Source: an uncultured Clostridia bacterium (lineage in GTDB: Bacteria > Bacillota > Clostridia > Oscillospirales > Ruminococcaceae). From it: 27,717 nucleotides of DNA. A program made the translations under genes and the position numbers. The notes under the pieces were generated by a model, which was given only the letters and a program-made list of their open reading frames with translations, was not told the DNA's origin and did no database searches. Position 1 is the first letter of the stretch. Every line of letters starts with the position of its first letter. The stretch spans positions 1 through 27,717 of the forward strand of contig CALATN010000039.1 in assembly GCA_937891895.1 (NCBI GenBank). The letters run 5' to 3'. This document shows, in pieces, positions 1 to 8,971 of the stretch.

Positions 1-1120
1 GTTTGAGGACTCGCTTAAAGTTGAGGACGAGGTTTACCGTGAGCTTTCCGAGGCGGTGGAGAAGATTTCGGATGGGCGGGCGATTTTAAAAGGAAACGTT
101 ACTGGACTTTATGCTAAAGATAAGATTATCCGTTCAAAATATATGGGCAAGCTGTTTGATAAAAACACCGTGCTTGAAAGCGGTAATAAAGACGGCTTTG
201 AATACAGCTTTTGTCCTTTCAATACTGAAATTGCCGAAACCGAGGAAGAATTGACAGCTTTTATCCGCAATATTTTTACGGAGAATATGTACAGCGACGA
301 GGAAATCAATGAAATCCTTTTTGCACCCGAAAGCATTGATGACCAGCCGCAGTACAAGACCGTTGACGGTGTGCTTTACATTAAAGACCACTATGATGGA
401 GTTATGTACGATATCAATTTTGCGGACATAATTATAGTTTCTTACGAAGAAAATCGTGCGGAAATCCGTGCTTATGCAAACGGTATTGATTATCCGTGTC
501 AGATTGCTTTTATGACAATTGTAAAATCCGAGGAGTACGGCTGGCGGCTTGATAGTCTTGAAATGAAAAATTACTGGGAGAATGAAGCAACGCTTCTCTA
601 TAATGGATTGAAGCTTCGCGAGAAACAATTCAACATAATTTTAAGCGGTGGCACTCAGCCTGAAAATCCGCTTACAACGGTTGTTGGCGGAGAAAGCTAC
701 ACTGAAACTTATACTGGCATGACGCTTACCGAAATGCAGGAGTTTTTTGCGGAGATGTTCAGCGAACGTATTCAGCCCGCAAAGCCGAAAACAATAGCCT
801 TGCGTGAAGTTTATACTCAGATGTATATTGATAAGGTTTATTATGAGCTTGACGGGGTACTTTACCGAAAGGATAATGCACCGAAGTGGTACTGCCCTGA
901 AATACAGATTGACCCATATGATATAGGGGAGTTTGCATTGGGAGGCGGAGGAACCCGCGCTGCATTCACCATTGAGCAGGACTTTTATGATGCCGTTGCT
1001 GATACAACATTCAAATCAAAGATTTCCATGACCTATCACAACGATTATCTTGAAGACTCCAAAACCTGTTCCTATGTTCAGGTTTCGTCTGAATTACCTA
1101 TAAGGGAGATAACAAAATGA
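1..1120 (+). CDS. Secreted/lipoprotein-type protein of unknown function, 5'-truncated copy of a tandem pair
   Basis: The open frame enters from the left edge (codons from base 2) and ends at 1120. A GTG at 56 can be read as a start, but alignment with the next gene shows it is an internal valine codon, so the true start and export signal lie outside the window. The protein is a paralogue of its downstream neighbour along its whole length. It has two similar halves. Each has a helical, acidic stretch ending near a phenylalanine-rich turn, then a 'Y-x-x-x-D-G-x-L-Y-x-K' strand segment (around 355-390 and 835-875), and the first half closes with 'EEYGWRLDS' near 531-555. This pattern resembles IseA-like (DL-endopeptidase inhibitor) proteins, but that is a weak likeness from memory and not a firm assignment. 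The ATGA overlap with the next gene at 1117-1120 implies translational coupling. Confidence 0.75.
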   Translation, partial: FEDSLKVEDEVYRELSEAVEKISDGRAILKGNVTGLYAKDKIIRSKYMGKLFDKNTVLESGNKDGFEYSFCPFNTEIAETEEELTAFIRNIFTENMYSDEEINEILFAPESIDDQPQYKTVDGVLYIKDHYDGVMYDINFADIIIVSYEENRAEIRAYANGIDYPCQIAFMTIVKSEEYGWRLDSLEMKNYWENEATLLYNGLKLREKQFNIILSGGTQPENPLTTVVGGESYTETYTGMTLTEMQEFFAEMFSERIQPAKPKTIALREVYTQMYIDKVYYELDGVLYRKDNAPKWYCPEIQIDPYDIGEFALGGGGTRAAFTIEQDFYDAVADTTFKSKISMTYHNDYLEDSKTCSYVQVSSELPIREITK

Positions 1121-2463
1121 AAAAGATAATTTGCATAACCCTCTCTGCCCTGCTTCTCACCGCTTGTCACACGGAGGAAAAGGAACAGCAGGTCACAGGC
1201 ACGTTGGAAACAACTGCTACAACTCCTCTTACGCTGACGGAGATTATTACAAAGGAAACAAGCTTTGTGCCCGAAGACCCCGAGGAAAAACAGCGGATTG
1301 AGATTGCGGTTTTTGACCCGTTTGAGGACTCGGTTAAAGTTGAGGATGAGGTTTACTGTGAGCTTTCCGAGGCGGTGGAGAAGATTTCGGATGGGCGGGC
1401 GATTTTAAACAACAATTTAACAGGTTTTTATGCTGATAATAATACCGTATCAAAATATTATACGGCTTATGCCGATACCGATAATGTGCTTGAAAAAAGT
1501 ATAGAACTTGAATATGATTTCTGTCAGATTAATTCCGAGATTGCCGAAACAGAAGAAGAATTGTTTGAATATGTACGCGGTATTTTTACTGAAAATTTAC
1601 ATACAGATGAAGAAATAAGGAAATTTCTTTTTTCACCCGAAAGCCACGATAATCAGCCCTGCTATAAGATGATTGACGATAAACTTTGTATGAAGCTCAG
1701 GTATAATGGTGTAATGTCAGCTATTGATTTTGGTGTGGTTGAGGTTGCTTCTTATGAAGAAAACCGTGCGGAAATCCGTTCAAAAGCCGTGGGAATATCA
1801 TACCCAGACTCTATTGCTTTGCTGACGCTTGTTAAATCTGAGGAATACGGCTGGCGGCTTGACAGCATTGAATTCAAGGAATACTGGGAGCGTGAAGCAA
1901 CTATTCTTTACAATGGTGTAAAGCTTCGTGAGGAGCAACTCAACGCTATCCTCGGCGGTGGTACACAGCCCGAAAATCCGAGAACAACCACTGTTGACGG
2001 TGAAAGCTACACCGAAACAAATACAGGTATGTCATTATCCGAAATGCAGGTTTTTTTCACGGCAGCCTTCTGTGAATACATTTGGGATTATCAATATGCT
2101 TTTGAAAACAATGATTACGAAAACGCAAAAAGCGTACCCCTGCGTGACAGGTACATAACAAAATACATTGATGACGTATATTATGAACTGGACGGCGTGC
2201 TTTACCGAAAGGACAGTGCACCGAAATGGTATACACCCGAACTGACAATCAACCCTTACGGAGAAATGAAGCAGTCGGGCGGCGGAGCAAGGATTGACGA
2301 CTATTTTGTAATTTCACAGCCGTACTATGATTTTGTAAAAGGCGAAAACTTCAACAAGAATATAACAATTATCTATGATGCAAAGTGCGATGAGAATTTT
2401 AATTATGAAAGTTGTTCGTTTATTTATATTGCTTCCGAATTACCAATAAAACCCCTTGAATAA
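1117..2463 (+). CDS. Lipoprotein of unknown function, second copy of the tandem pair (IseA-like modules?)
   Basis: 448 residues. The start is ATG at 1117, overlapping the previous stop, with GGGAGA about 8 bases upstream. Residues 1-17 form a classic lipoprotein signal: MKK, a hydrophobic run, then the lipobox L-L-T-A-C, so Cys17 would be lipidated and the protein held on the outer face of the membrane. A Thr/Glu-rich linker follows to about residue 70. Two related modules come next (roughly 75-260 and 285-448), each with an acidic helix, a 'D-G-x-L-Y-R-K'-like strand and aromatic residues. The first module ends in 'EEYGWRLDS'. The partner gene upstream is similar throughout. Function is not recognised. 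A peptidoglycan-hydrolase-inhibitor-like fold is possible, at low confidence. No terminator follows, but a new promoter lies across its last codons. Confidence 0.85.
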   Translation: MKKIICITLSALLLTACHTEEKEQQVTGTLETTATTPLTLTEIITKETSFVPEDPEEKQRIEIAVFDPFEDSVKVEDEVYCELSEAVEKISDGRAILNNNLTGFYADNNTVSKYYTAYADTDNVLEKSIELEYDFCQINSEIAETEEELFEYVRGIFTENLHTDEEIRKFLFSPESHDNQPCYKMIDDKLCMKLRYNGVMSAIDFGVVEVASYEENRAEIRSKAVGISYPDSIALLTLVKSEEYGWRLDSIEFKEYWEREATILYNGVKLREEQLNAILGGGTQPENPRTTTVDGESYTETNTGMSLSEMQVFFTAAFCEYIWDYQYAFENNDYENAKSVPLRDRYITKYIDDVYYELDGVLYRKDSAPKWYTPELTINPYGEMKQSGGGARIDDYFVISQPYYDFVKGENFNKNITIIYDAKCDENFNYESCSFIYIASELPIKPLE

Positions 2464-2484
2464 CCCGCCAAAATATGCTATAAT
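2456..2484 (+). promoter_or_regulatory. Sigma-A promoter with extended -10
   Basis: TTGAAT at 2456-2461, a 17-base spacer and TATAAT at 2479-2484, with TGC directly before the -10 (extended -10). It overlaps the stop codon of the lipoprotein gene and points at the gene starting at 2514. Seen directly; activity is inferred. Confidence 0.8.
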
Positions 2485-2513
2485 TAACCCAACACTTGTA
2501 AAGGATTGATTTT

Positions 2514-2912
2514 ATGGAAAAAAGCGAGCGTGTGTTTAAAATCCCCGAGTTTGAATATTTCGATATGGGCGGAAAATACAGCGGCAACAAGCGCGGCGCG
2601 TCCGAGGATGATTTCAATTACCACATCATCCCGAAGGACGATATCCGTGTTGAGATATGGTACGGAATAAACTCCTTCGATTTGTCGGAAATCGTTACGG
2701 AGCAGGTCTTTGAAAAGACCCGTGACGGCTACCACGCTATGCTTGACTGGATTGAGGAACAGTTTCAGATATGGAACAAGGAGCACGAGGTGCTGACACG
2801 TATGCTTGGCACGTGGACAATTCCTGAAAAGGACAGATTTCTTGTCACTTACGGCAAGCGTGATGATGAACTTACTCCCGAGGAATGGGCAATGCTTACG
2901 GCCTGGGAATAA
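2514..2912 (+). CDS. Small soluble protein of unknown function
   Basis: 132 residues, ATG start with AAAGGA at about 2500-2505. It is acidic and rich in Asp, Glu, Trp and Tyr, with no signal peptide or membrane segment, so a cytoplasmic protein is likely. The N-terminal third is polar with a 'DMGGKYSGNKRG' stretch. The middle 'RVEIWYGIN' and 'MLDWIEEQFQIW' segments look like a strand followed by an amphipathic helix. I do not recognise the family. It has its own promoter at 2456-2484 and is followed at once by a hairpin with a T-tract, so it may be mostly monocistronic, with read-through into the oxidoreductase gene. Confidence 0.8.
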   Translation: MEKSERVFKIPEFEYFDMGGKYSGNKRGASEDDFNYHIIPKDDIRVEIWYGINSFDLSEIVTEQVFEKTRDGYHAMLDWIEEQFQIWNKEHEVLTRMLGTWTIPEKDRFLVTYGKRDDELTPEEWAMLTAWE

Positions 2913-2917
2913 TCAAA

Positions 2918-2954
2918 AAGGGTACTCTTTGCGGGGTGCCCTTGAATTGTTTTT
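2918..2954 (+). terminator. Intrinsic terminator or attenuator before the oxidoreductase gene
   Basis: A 10-base-pair stem (2918-2927 with 2934-2943, two G-T wobbles), a 6-base loop, then TTGTTTTT at 2947-2954. It sits between the stop at 2912 and the ribosome site of the gene at 2973. I see no promoter between the hairpin and that gene, so partial termination would set its expression (inference). Confidence 0.7.
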
Positions 2955-2972
2955 ATTGAAAGGAAGGTTACT

Positions 2973-3959
2973 ATGGAAAAGGTTATCAACTGGGGTATTA
3001 TGGCTACGGGAAAAATTGCTCACACCTTCGCAAAGGCGGTCAATTCCGTTGAGGGTGCACGTGTTTATGCCTGCGCTTCGAGAAGCGTGGAAAAGGCTGA
3101 GGAATTCGGTAAGCAGTACGGTGCGGAGAAGTGCTACGGAAGCTATGAGGAGCTTGCCGCTGACGATAATATCGATGTGATTTATGTTGCTTCACCTATG
3201 AGCTGCCATTATGAAAATGTGAAGCTTTGCTTCGAACACGGCAGAAACGTTCTCTGCGAAAAGAGCATCACCATCAACGCAGCACAGCTTCGTGAGCTGA
3301 TTGCCATTGCAAAGGAGAAGAATGTGTTCTTTATGGAGGCTATGTGGACAAAGTGCCTGCCTGCTTTCCGCAAGGCTAAGGAATGGGTTGACGGCGGCAG
3401 AATTGGTGCGATTAAGGCTATCCGCGCGGACTTCTCAAACTCGGTTGATTTTGATGAAAACGACAGACTTTTCCGTCCTGAGCTGGGCGGCGGTGCACTG
3501 CTTGACCTGAGCGTTTATCCTCTCAGCTTTATTACGTCCTTCCTTGGTTTTGAGCCGAAGAAAATCAGCTCCGCAGTGAACATTGACAAGCTTGGTGTTG
3601 ATATGGACGAGGCTGTGATAATGCAGTACGAAAACGCTTATGCAAGCTTCGTGAGCGGTTTTGATATCGACAACGAAAACCGTGCTGTAATTGTCGGCAC
3701 GGAGGGTAAGATTGCGTTCAATCCCTGGTTTTTCTGCACGGACACGGTACGTCTTTATGACAGGAACAACAAGCTGGTTGAGGAGAGCGTTACTCCGCAT
3801 CTTTGCAACGGTTATGAGTTCGAGGTTATGGAGGTACAGAGCTGTCTTGCGGACGGCCTGAAGGAAAGCCGTATCAACCCGCTTTGCGACACGCTGGCGA
3901 TTATGGATATTATGGACGGACTCAGAAAAGAATGGGGCTTTGCTTATCCTGAGGAATAA
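2973..3959 (+). CDS. Gfo/Idh/MocA-family NAD(P)-dependent oxidoreductase
   Basis: 328 residues, ATG start with AAAGGAAGG 6 bases before it. The N-terminal Rossmann fold shows G-I-M-A-T-G-K-I-A at 8-16. A 'CEKSIT' motif at 95-100 holds the conserved Glu-Lys pair of the family (E96, K97), with Ser where most members have Pro. The C-terminal substrate and dimer domain has G-G-G-A-L-L-D-L-S-V-Y-P at 172-183, with D178 and Y182 in the usual active-site positions. Length and motifs fit the dihydrodiol-dehydrogenase-like or sugar/inositol-dehydrogenase-like branch, soluble and cytoplasmic. The substrate cannot be told from the sequence. It is preceded by a hairpin and followed by a new promoter, so it is either a lone gene or co-transcribed with the small gene upstream. 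Confidence 0.92.
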   Translation: MEKVINWGIMATGKIAHTFAKAVNSVEGARVYACASRSVEKAEEFGKQYGAEKCYGSYEELAADDNIDVIYVASPMSCHYENVKLCFEHGRNVLCEKSITINAAQLRELIAIAKEKNVFFMEAMWTKCLPAFRKAKEWVDGGRIGAIKAIRADFSNSVDFDENDRLFRPELGGGALLDLSVYPLSFITSFLGFEPKKISSAVNIDKLGVDMDEAVIMQYENAYASFVSGFDIDNENRAVIVGTEGKIAFNPWFFCTDTVRLYDRNNKLVEESVTPHLCNGYEFEVMEVQSCLADGLKESRINPLCDTLAIMDIMDGLRKEWGFAYPEE

Positions 3960-3991
3960 GATTTTTTCGTAAAAATATGTCGGTTTTTCTA

Positions 3992-4020
3992 TTGTTTTTT
4001 TGGCTTTAATATGGTATAAT
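3992..4020 (+). promoter_or_regulatory. Sigma-A promoter of the sensor-kinase operon
   Basis: TTGTTT (3992-3997), 17-base T-rich spacer, TATAAT (4015-4020), with TGG as an extended -10. It is nearly the same sequence as the promoter at 14133-14161 (26 of 29 positions). A small stem (4033-4038 with 4043-4048) lies in the leader. The ribosome site AAAAGGGA is at 4061-4068. Confidence 0.85.
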
Positions 4021-4076
4021 GTAGGGTGATGTTGAAACAGGGGTTTCATAAAAATGCTTGAAAAGGGATTTTTATT

Positions 4077-7000
4077 ATGGATAAAGCTGTGTTTGAAAAA
4101 AAGAAAATAACCAAGGAACGTGCTCCGCTGATGCGGAAAATAATTATACCGCTGCTTGCTGCCACAATTCTTCAGGCTGTGATTTTCTATGTTTTTATGT
4201 CAATTTCAGGCACTGAGGAAGAACTTAACGTGAACAGCGAATCTCTTATTATGGAAACTTCAGCAAGACGTTCGCTGTATATTGAAACTGAGCTTCACAG
4301 AAGAAAGAACGGAATATCGTCCATTGAGAATGCTTTGCAGAAATCATATAAGTCAATTGCATCAAAGTATGCGCTCAACGTGTCGGAGTTTCTTGGCGAC
4401 GACAAGTATACCAATGACTTTCTCAGCGATATTTCCGATGATATTCTTGGAACTCTCCGCATAAATTCCGCAAACGGTGCTTTTGTTGTACTGAATAATT
4501 CATCCGAAGCACCTTCAAAGAATATGCAGGCGAGCTACAGAGGAATTTTTTTCAGCGATACAGAGCCTGAACTTGCTCTGTCGGATTATTCTGACATAGT
4601 AATGATGAAGGGGGCAGCTTCAATTGCTGAAGAATATGATATACCCGTTGATTTGAACTGGACGGATAAATTCAGGTACAATCCTGTTGATACAGATATG
4701 GATTATTTCTTTACTCCTGTAATTACTGCGTGCACGGAAAAGGATTTTCCCGATGAGCATCTTGGTTATTGGAGCAGACCGTTTTATTTGACAAACAGCA
4801 AGCATTATCACGAAGACCTTGTCATTGCGTATTCCGAGCCTGTCAAGATAGACAATGTAGTGGTGGGTGTTGTGGGAATAACGATTTCCGTTGATGATAT
4901 TGCGGAACTGCTTCCTTCGGAAGAGGCTACGGGCAACGAAAGCGGATGCTACGCGCTTCTTTCATACAGCAAGGGCAACGACTATATAACTGTTGATGCA
5001 ATTTCCAATACGGCAAACGGTTTTGAACAGTATGTTGGAATGCCGCTGAAGTTTGTTGCTGAAAAGGACAGCAGACTCAAGACAATCAAGGATATATCAA
5101 TTGATAATTCCCAGGCGATGTGTGCTTATACGGATATGAACCTTTATTCCGAAGATTCTCCGTATGAAAAGGAAAGATGGGCAGTCGGAGTTGTTGATAA
5201 CGAAGATAGTATCTATGTTGATTACAGCGGCTTTCATCTGCGTTTGGCGATGGCTCTTATAATTGCAATTACCATAGGTACGGCAACTGTTTTCTTCACG
5301 GTAAGATACACTGCGAAGCCTATCAAGGCTCTTGCAGAGAAGGTGCGCAGTGCCGACCAGAATACTGTTATCGGAACAATTGAAACGGATATCTCGGAAA
5401 TTCACGACTTGTCTGACGCTCTTAACAGCCTAAGCTCAAAGCGTCAGGAATATCAGAGTGAGCTTATAACTGAGCGTGAGCGTTATCTTGTTGCACTCAG
5501 AAGTATAAACGAAAGTATTCTTGAGTATGATTGTGCAACTGACGTGTTCAGTATGTATCATTTCCGCGGCGACAAGAACGAAGATGTGAAAATGACGGAA
5601 TATCCCCGCTTCAGAAGCCTTGTTGAAAGAGGAGAAATCACACACGAGGATTACATACCTGCAATGCTCAATTTCATCAACGGCACATCCGGCGAGGACG
5701 GTGTATATTTCAGGATAAGAAAGCCTAAGGGGGACGGTTACATCTGGACTTACGCAAAGAGCAGATGTATTTATGACAACGATGGGAAGCTTGTGAGAGT
5801 TATTGCCAGCGCAAAGGACGTTACCAAGGAGAAGGAACGTGAGCAGAAGCGTCTTGAAAAAGAGCGCCGTGACCCTGTTACAAATTTCTATACGGCTGAA
5901 TACGGTGCAATTCTTGTGTCGAAATTCATTGTGGAATACAGGGGCGACTCGGCTATTTCCGCAATTCTGAGAATAGTTGACCTTGATATAATGCTCAGCC
6001 GCTATGGAAGAACCTTCTGCGCAGCTGTCCTTGAGGAAATTGCGGCTGTAATCAGACGCGATGTTCCTGATAATTTTGTTGTATACAGAGGCGGAATGGA
6101 TGAGTTTGTCATCATTACCACAATTTCTTCCAAGGACGAGGCAAGGCTGTTCTTCAGGAAGCTTATTGATGATGTGAATTCAATCTACAACAGCGAAAGC
6201 ATAAAAATCGAAAGTGTTGTGGGTGCATATCTGCGTAATCACACAGAGCCGATGTCTGCGTCAAAGCTGAAAACACGCTTTGCTTCGGCGGCGGCTTTCC
6301 GTTTCCGTGATGAATACAACGGGATTGTTTTTGCGGATGAGATTACGCACAAGGCTGAGTTTGTCAAGTCCTTCAATACGGATGGTCCTCATCAGTTCAC
6401 TCCGTTTGGCAATGCAAAGCTGGAGGAGATTACAGACATTATTTCCTTTGCATTCAATATTTTTGAGAAAACTGACGATATAAATGCTGCGTTGGAGGTG
6501 TTCCTGAAAAAAGCAGGACGTATGCTTGAGATGGACCGTATACTCATTTTCGGTATGAACAAGGATTACTACACGGTACGTCTTGATATGCAGTGGAATG
6601 CTGAGGGTATGGCTCCGATTGAGATGAAGAATTACATTTCGGGCAAGTTCGATTATCAGATTTTTGAGGAGAAATTCAAGGGTATTGATTTTAAAATCAC
6701 AGATACTGCGTCGTTTGAACGAAATGCCAACCCTGATATGGGTAAGGTAGTTTCCGACGGAACAGCTTATTCCGTTCCTATGCTGGATAATGATACAATT
6801 ACAGGTGTTATTGTCTACGAAATGCACGAGGAAAACAAAAAGGAAGGTATGACCGCTCTGCTTTTCGAGCTTACGAAAATTGTTTCGGCTTATATTTCAA
6901 AGTCGAAAACAACACGCGAAAGCCGTGCAAAGAGTGAGTTCCTTTCAAAGATGTCCCACGAAATCAGAACACCTATGAATGCAATTATAGGGATGACGGA

Positions 7001-8054
7001 AATTGCAATGTCATCCGAGGATGTTTCAGCACCGACTATGGCGTGTCTCAGGAAGATAGACAGTTCAGCCCATTATCTGCTGGCACTTATAAACGATATT
7101 CTCGATATGTCACGAATTGAAAGCGGTAAGATGACAACGGAGGAAACATACCTTGACCTGAATGAGCTTATCAGTCATATTGACGCAATGATAAGGGTTC
7201 AGACTGACAGCAAGGGTATATGGCTGAAGCTTGAAAATAATATTACACATAATCATCTGCTTGGTGACCCGCTGAAGCTCAATCAGATACTTGTAAATAT
7301 TATGGGCAACGCTGTGAAGTTCACAAACAGCGGTGGTATAGTGCTCAGAGTAGCTGAGGCGGCTACTGAAAACGATGAGGCTATAAATGTTACCTTCTCG
7401 GTAAAGGATACAGGTATCGGCGTAAGCGAAGAAAATCAGGAAAAGATTTTCAACAGCTTTGAGCAGGCCGACAGGGAAACCGTAAGAAAATACGGCGGCA
7501 CAGGTCTTGGCCTTGCTATCAGCAGTAATCTTGTTCAGCTTCTCGGCGGCAAGCTTGAGGTAAATAGTGAGGTCGGAAATGGCTCTGAATTTTTCTTTAC
7601 AATTCCGATGAAGATTACTGAGGCACCTGAAAGCAACGGAATCGGCTGCGGGGGAAGCATTGATTTTTCTTCAAAGCGCATACTGATTGTTGAAGATGAT
7701 GAACTGAACAGTGAAATCGCCAAAACACTGATTGAAGCAGAAGGTATTACAGCTGACATTGCCGAAAACGGTCAGATCGCTTTGGATAAGTTCTGTGCTT
7801 CTGCGGAAAACTATTACGACGCAATTCTTATGGATATCCGTATGCCTGTTATGGACGGTATTGAAGCAACAAAGAAAATCCGTAACACGGACAGGCTTGA
7901 CGCGTATACCGTTCCGATTATTGCAATGTCGGCAAACGCATTTGATGAGGATATGAAAAAGTCTGTCGAGTGCGGAATGAACGGACATCTTACAAAGCCG
8001 ATTGATATGGAAAAGGTAATGCAGGCTTTCCGTAGGATATGGTCTGAAAAATAA
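4077..8054 (+). CDS. Membrane hybrid histidine kinase (Cache-HAMP-PAS-degenerate GGDEF-GAF-HisKA-HATPase-REC)
   Basis: 1325 residues. A transmembrane helix at about 20-44, a large extracytoplasmic sensor to about 385 (Cache-like, ending in a 'GVVGITISVDDI' strand) and a second helix at 388-410 form the input. HAMP follows (~411-460), then PAS/PAC (~468-585), a GGDEF-type domain (~597-755) and a GAF-like domain (~785-925). The GGDEF site reads G-G-M-D-E-F, so its signature is broken and cyclase activity is unlikely. HisKA carries the phosphorylated His961 in 'SHEIRTPMNAIIG'. The ATPase has the N-box near 1068, DTGIGV near 1112 and GTGLGLA near 1141. The C-terminal receiver has the acidic pair near 1206, phospho-acceptor Asp1253 (LMDIRMP) and Lys near 1306. 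There is no output domain, so phosphate must pass to a separate HPt or regulator, or act by protein contact. A transporter follows 21 bases later. Confidence 0.93.
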   Translation: MDKAVFEKKKITKERAPLMRKIIIPLLAATILQAVIFYVFMSISGTEEELNVNSESLIMETSARRSLYIETELHRRKNGISSIENALQKSYKSIASKYALNVSEFLGDDKYTNDFLSDISDDILGTLRINSANGAFVVLNNSSEAPSKNMQASYRGIFFSDTEPELALSDYSDIVMMKGAASIAEEYDIPVDLNWTDKFRYNPVDTDMDYFFTPVITACTEKDFPDEHLGYWSRPFYLTNSKHYHEDLVIAYSEPVKIDNVVVGVVGITISVDDIAELLPSEEATGNESGCYALLSYSKGNDYITVDAISNTANGFEQYVGMPLKFVAEKDSRLKTIKDISIDNSQAMCAYTDMNLYSEDSPYEKERWAVGVVDNEDSIYVDYSGFHLRLAMALIIAITIGTATVFFTVRYTAKPIKALAEKVRSADQNTVIGTIETDISEIHDLSDALNSLSSKRQEYQSELITERERYLVALRSINESILEYDCATDVFSMYHFRGDKNEDVKMTEYPRFRSLVERGEITHEDYIPAMLNFINGTSGEDGVYFRIRKPKGDGYIWTYAKSRCIYDNDGKLVRVIASAKDVTKEKEREQKRLEKERRDPVTNFYTAEYGAILVSKFIVEYRGDSAISAILRIVDLDIMLSRYGRTFCAAVLEEIAAVIRRDVPDNFVVYRGGMDEFVIITTISSKDEARLFFRKLIDDVNSIYNSESIKIESVVGAYLRNHTEPMSASKLKTRFASAAAFRFRDEYNGIVFADEITHKAEFVKSFNTDGPHQFTPFGNAKLEEITDIISFAFNIFEKTDDINAALEVFLKKAGRMLEMDRILIFGMNKDYYTVRLDMQWNAEGMAPIEMKNYISGKFDYQIFEEKFKGIDFKITDTASFERNANPDMGKVVSDGTAYSVPMLDNDTITGVIVYEMHEENKKEGMTALLFELTKIVSAYISKSKTTRESRAKSEFLSKMSHEIRTPMNAIIGMTEIAMSSEDVSAPTMACLRKIDSSAHYLLALINDILDMSRIESGKMTTEETYLDLNELISHIDAMIRVQTDSKGIWLKLENNITHNHLLGDPLKLNQILVNIMGNAVKFTNSGGIVLRVAEAATENDEAINVTFSVKDTGIGVSEENQEKIFNSFEQADRETVRKYGGTGLGLAISSNLVQLLGGKLEVNSEVGNGSEFFFTIPMKITEAPESNGIGCGGSIDFSSKRILIVEDDELNSEIAKTLIEAEGITADIAENGQIALDKFCASAENYYDAILMDIRMPVMDGIEATKKIRNTDRLDAYTVPIIAMSANAFDEDMKKSVECGMNGHLTKPIDMEKVMQAFRRIWSEK

Positions 8055-8075
8055 AATCCGAAAGGTCGTTTTCAT

Positions 8076-8957
8076 TTGCTTAAAGCAAGCAGAAAAAATA
8101 CAGCAGTGCTGATGATTATTCTGTCAGCACTGCTTTTCACGGGTATGAATGCCTGTGTAAGGCTGTCGGGGGACTTGCCGCCGATACAGAAAAGCTTTTT
8201 CCGCAACTTTGTAGCGGCGATTTTTGCCGCGGTAACGCTTGCAAGGTCGCATACTCCGATCACAATACCGAAAGGCTGCCGCAGGGCAATGTTTATGCGT
8301 GCATTCTGCGGGACTGTAGGTATTCTCTGCAACTTCTATGCCATAGACAAGCTTGCTCTTGCGGATGCTTCTATGCTCAACAAGCTTTCGCCGTTCTTTG
8401 CGGTGATATTCTCAATTTTCATATTGAAGGAAAAAGCCTCACCAAAGCAGATTGCTGCGGTTGTGATTGCTTTTGCTGGAAGTCTTTTCATAATCCGTCC
8501 CACATTCTCAAACATGGAGCTTGTGCCGTCGCTTATAGGCTTCTGCGGAGGAGTAGCGGCAGGTGCGGCATATACATTCGTACGCTATATGGGGCAAAGG
8601 GGAGTGAAGGGGCCTGTCATAGTGTTCTGCTTCTCGCTGTTTTCCTGTCTGGTAACGCTGCCGATTATGCTTGCAGGCTTTGAGCCGATGAGTGCAAAGC
8701 AGCTTTTTATACTTCTTCTTGCGGGACTTTTTGCCGCAGGAGGACAGTTTGCGATTACGGGTGCGTATTCCTTTGCACCTGCAAAAGAGGTTTCGGTTTA
8801 CGACTACTCACAGGTTATCTTTGCGGCAATTGCAGGATTTTTCCTGTTTGACCAGATACCCGTGCTGATGAGTATTGTCGGATATGTAATAATCATTTCG
8901 GTTGCGGTATGGACATTTATACAGAACAATAGAACTACTGACAAATCTCAACAATGA
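8076..8957 (+). CDS. DMT-superfamily (EamA) transporter
   Basis: 293 residues with about ten hydrophobic helices in two EamA-type repeats (roughly 8-137 and 148-285). The first ends in 'FAGSLFIIRP', a typical EamA signature. Start chosen as TTG at 8076, because AAAGG at 8061-8065 is 10 bases upstream and the protein begins properly there. It lies 21 bases after the sensor kinase with no terminator between, so the two are probably one operon, and the kinase may sense a compound that this protein moves (inference). DMT carriers export or import small metabolites such as amino acids or nucleotide derivatives; the substrate is unknown. Confidence 0.9.
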   Translation: MLKASRKNTAVLMIILSALLFTGMNACVRLSGDLPPIQKSFFRNFVAAIFAAVTLARSHTPITIPKGCRRAMFMRAFCGTVGILCNFYAIDKLALADASMLNKLSPFFAVIFSIFILKEKASPKQIAAVVIAFAGSLFIIRPTFSNMELVPSLIGFCGGVAAGAAYTFVRYMGQRGVKGPVIVFCFSLFSCLVTLPIMLAGFEPMSAKQLFILLLAGLFAAGGQFAITGAYSFAPAKEVSVYDYSQVIFAAIAGFFLFDQIPVLMSIVGYVIIISVAVWTFIQNNRTTDKSQQ

Positions 8958-8971
8958 AAGGCTGATAAAAA

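Noticed and set aside
56..58. GTG at 56 as the true start of the first gene
   Set aside because: It aligns with an internal valine of the neighbouring paralogue, the frame is open to the window edge and no ribosome site precedes it.
6081..6101. Active diguanylate cyclase in the sensor kinase
   Set aside because: The signature is GGMDEF with the second Gly position replaced, so catalysis is not expected.
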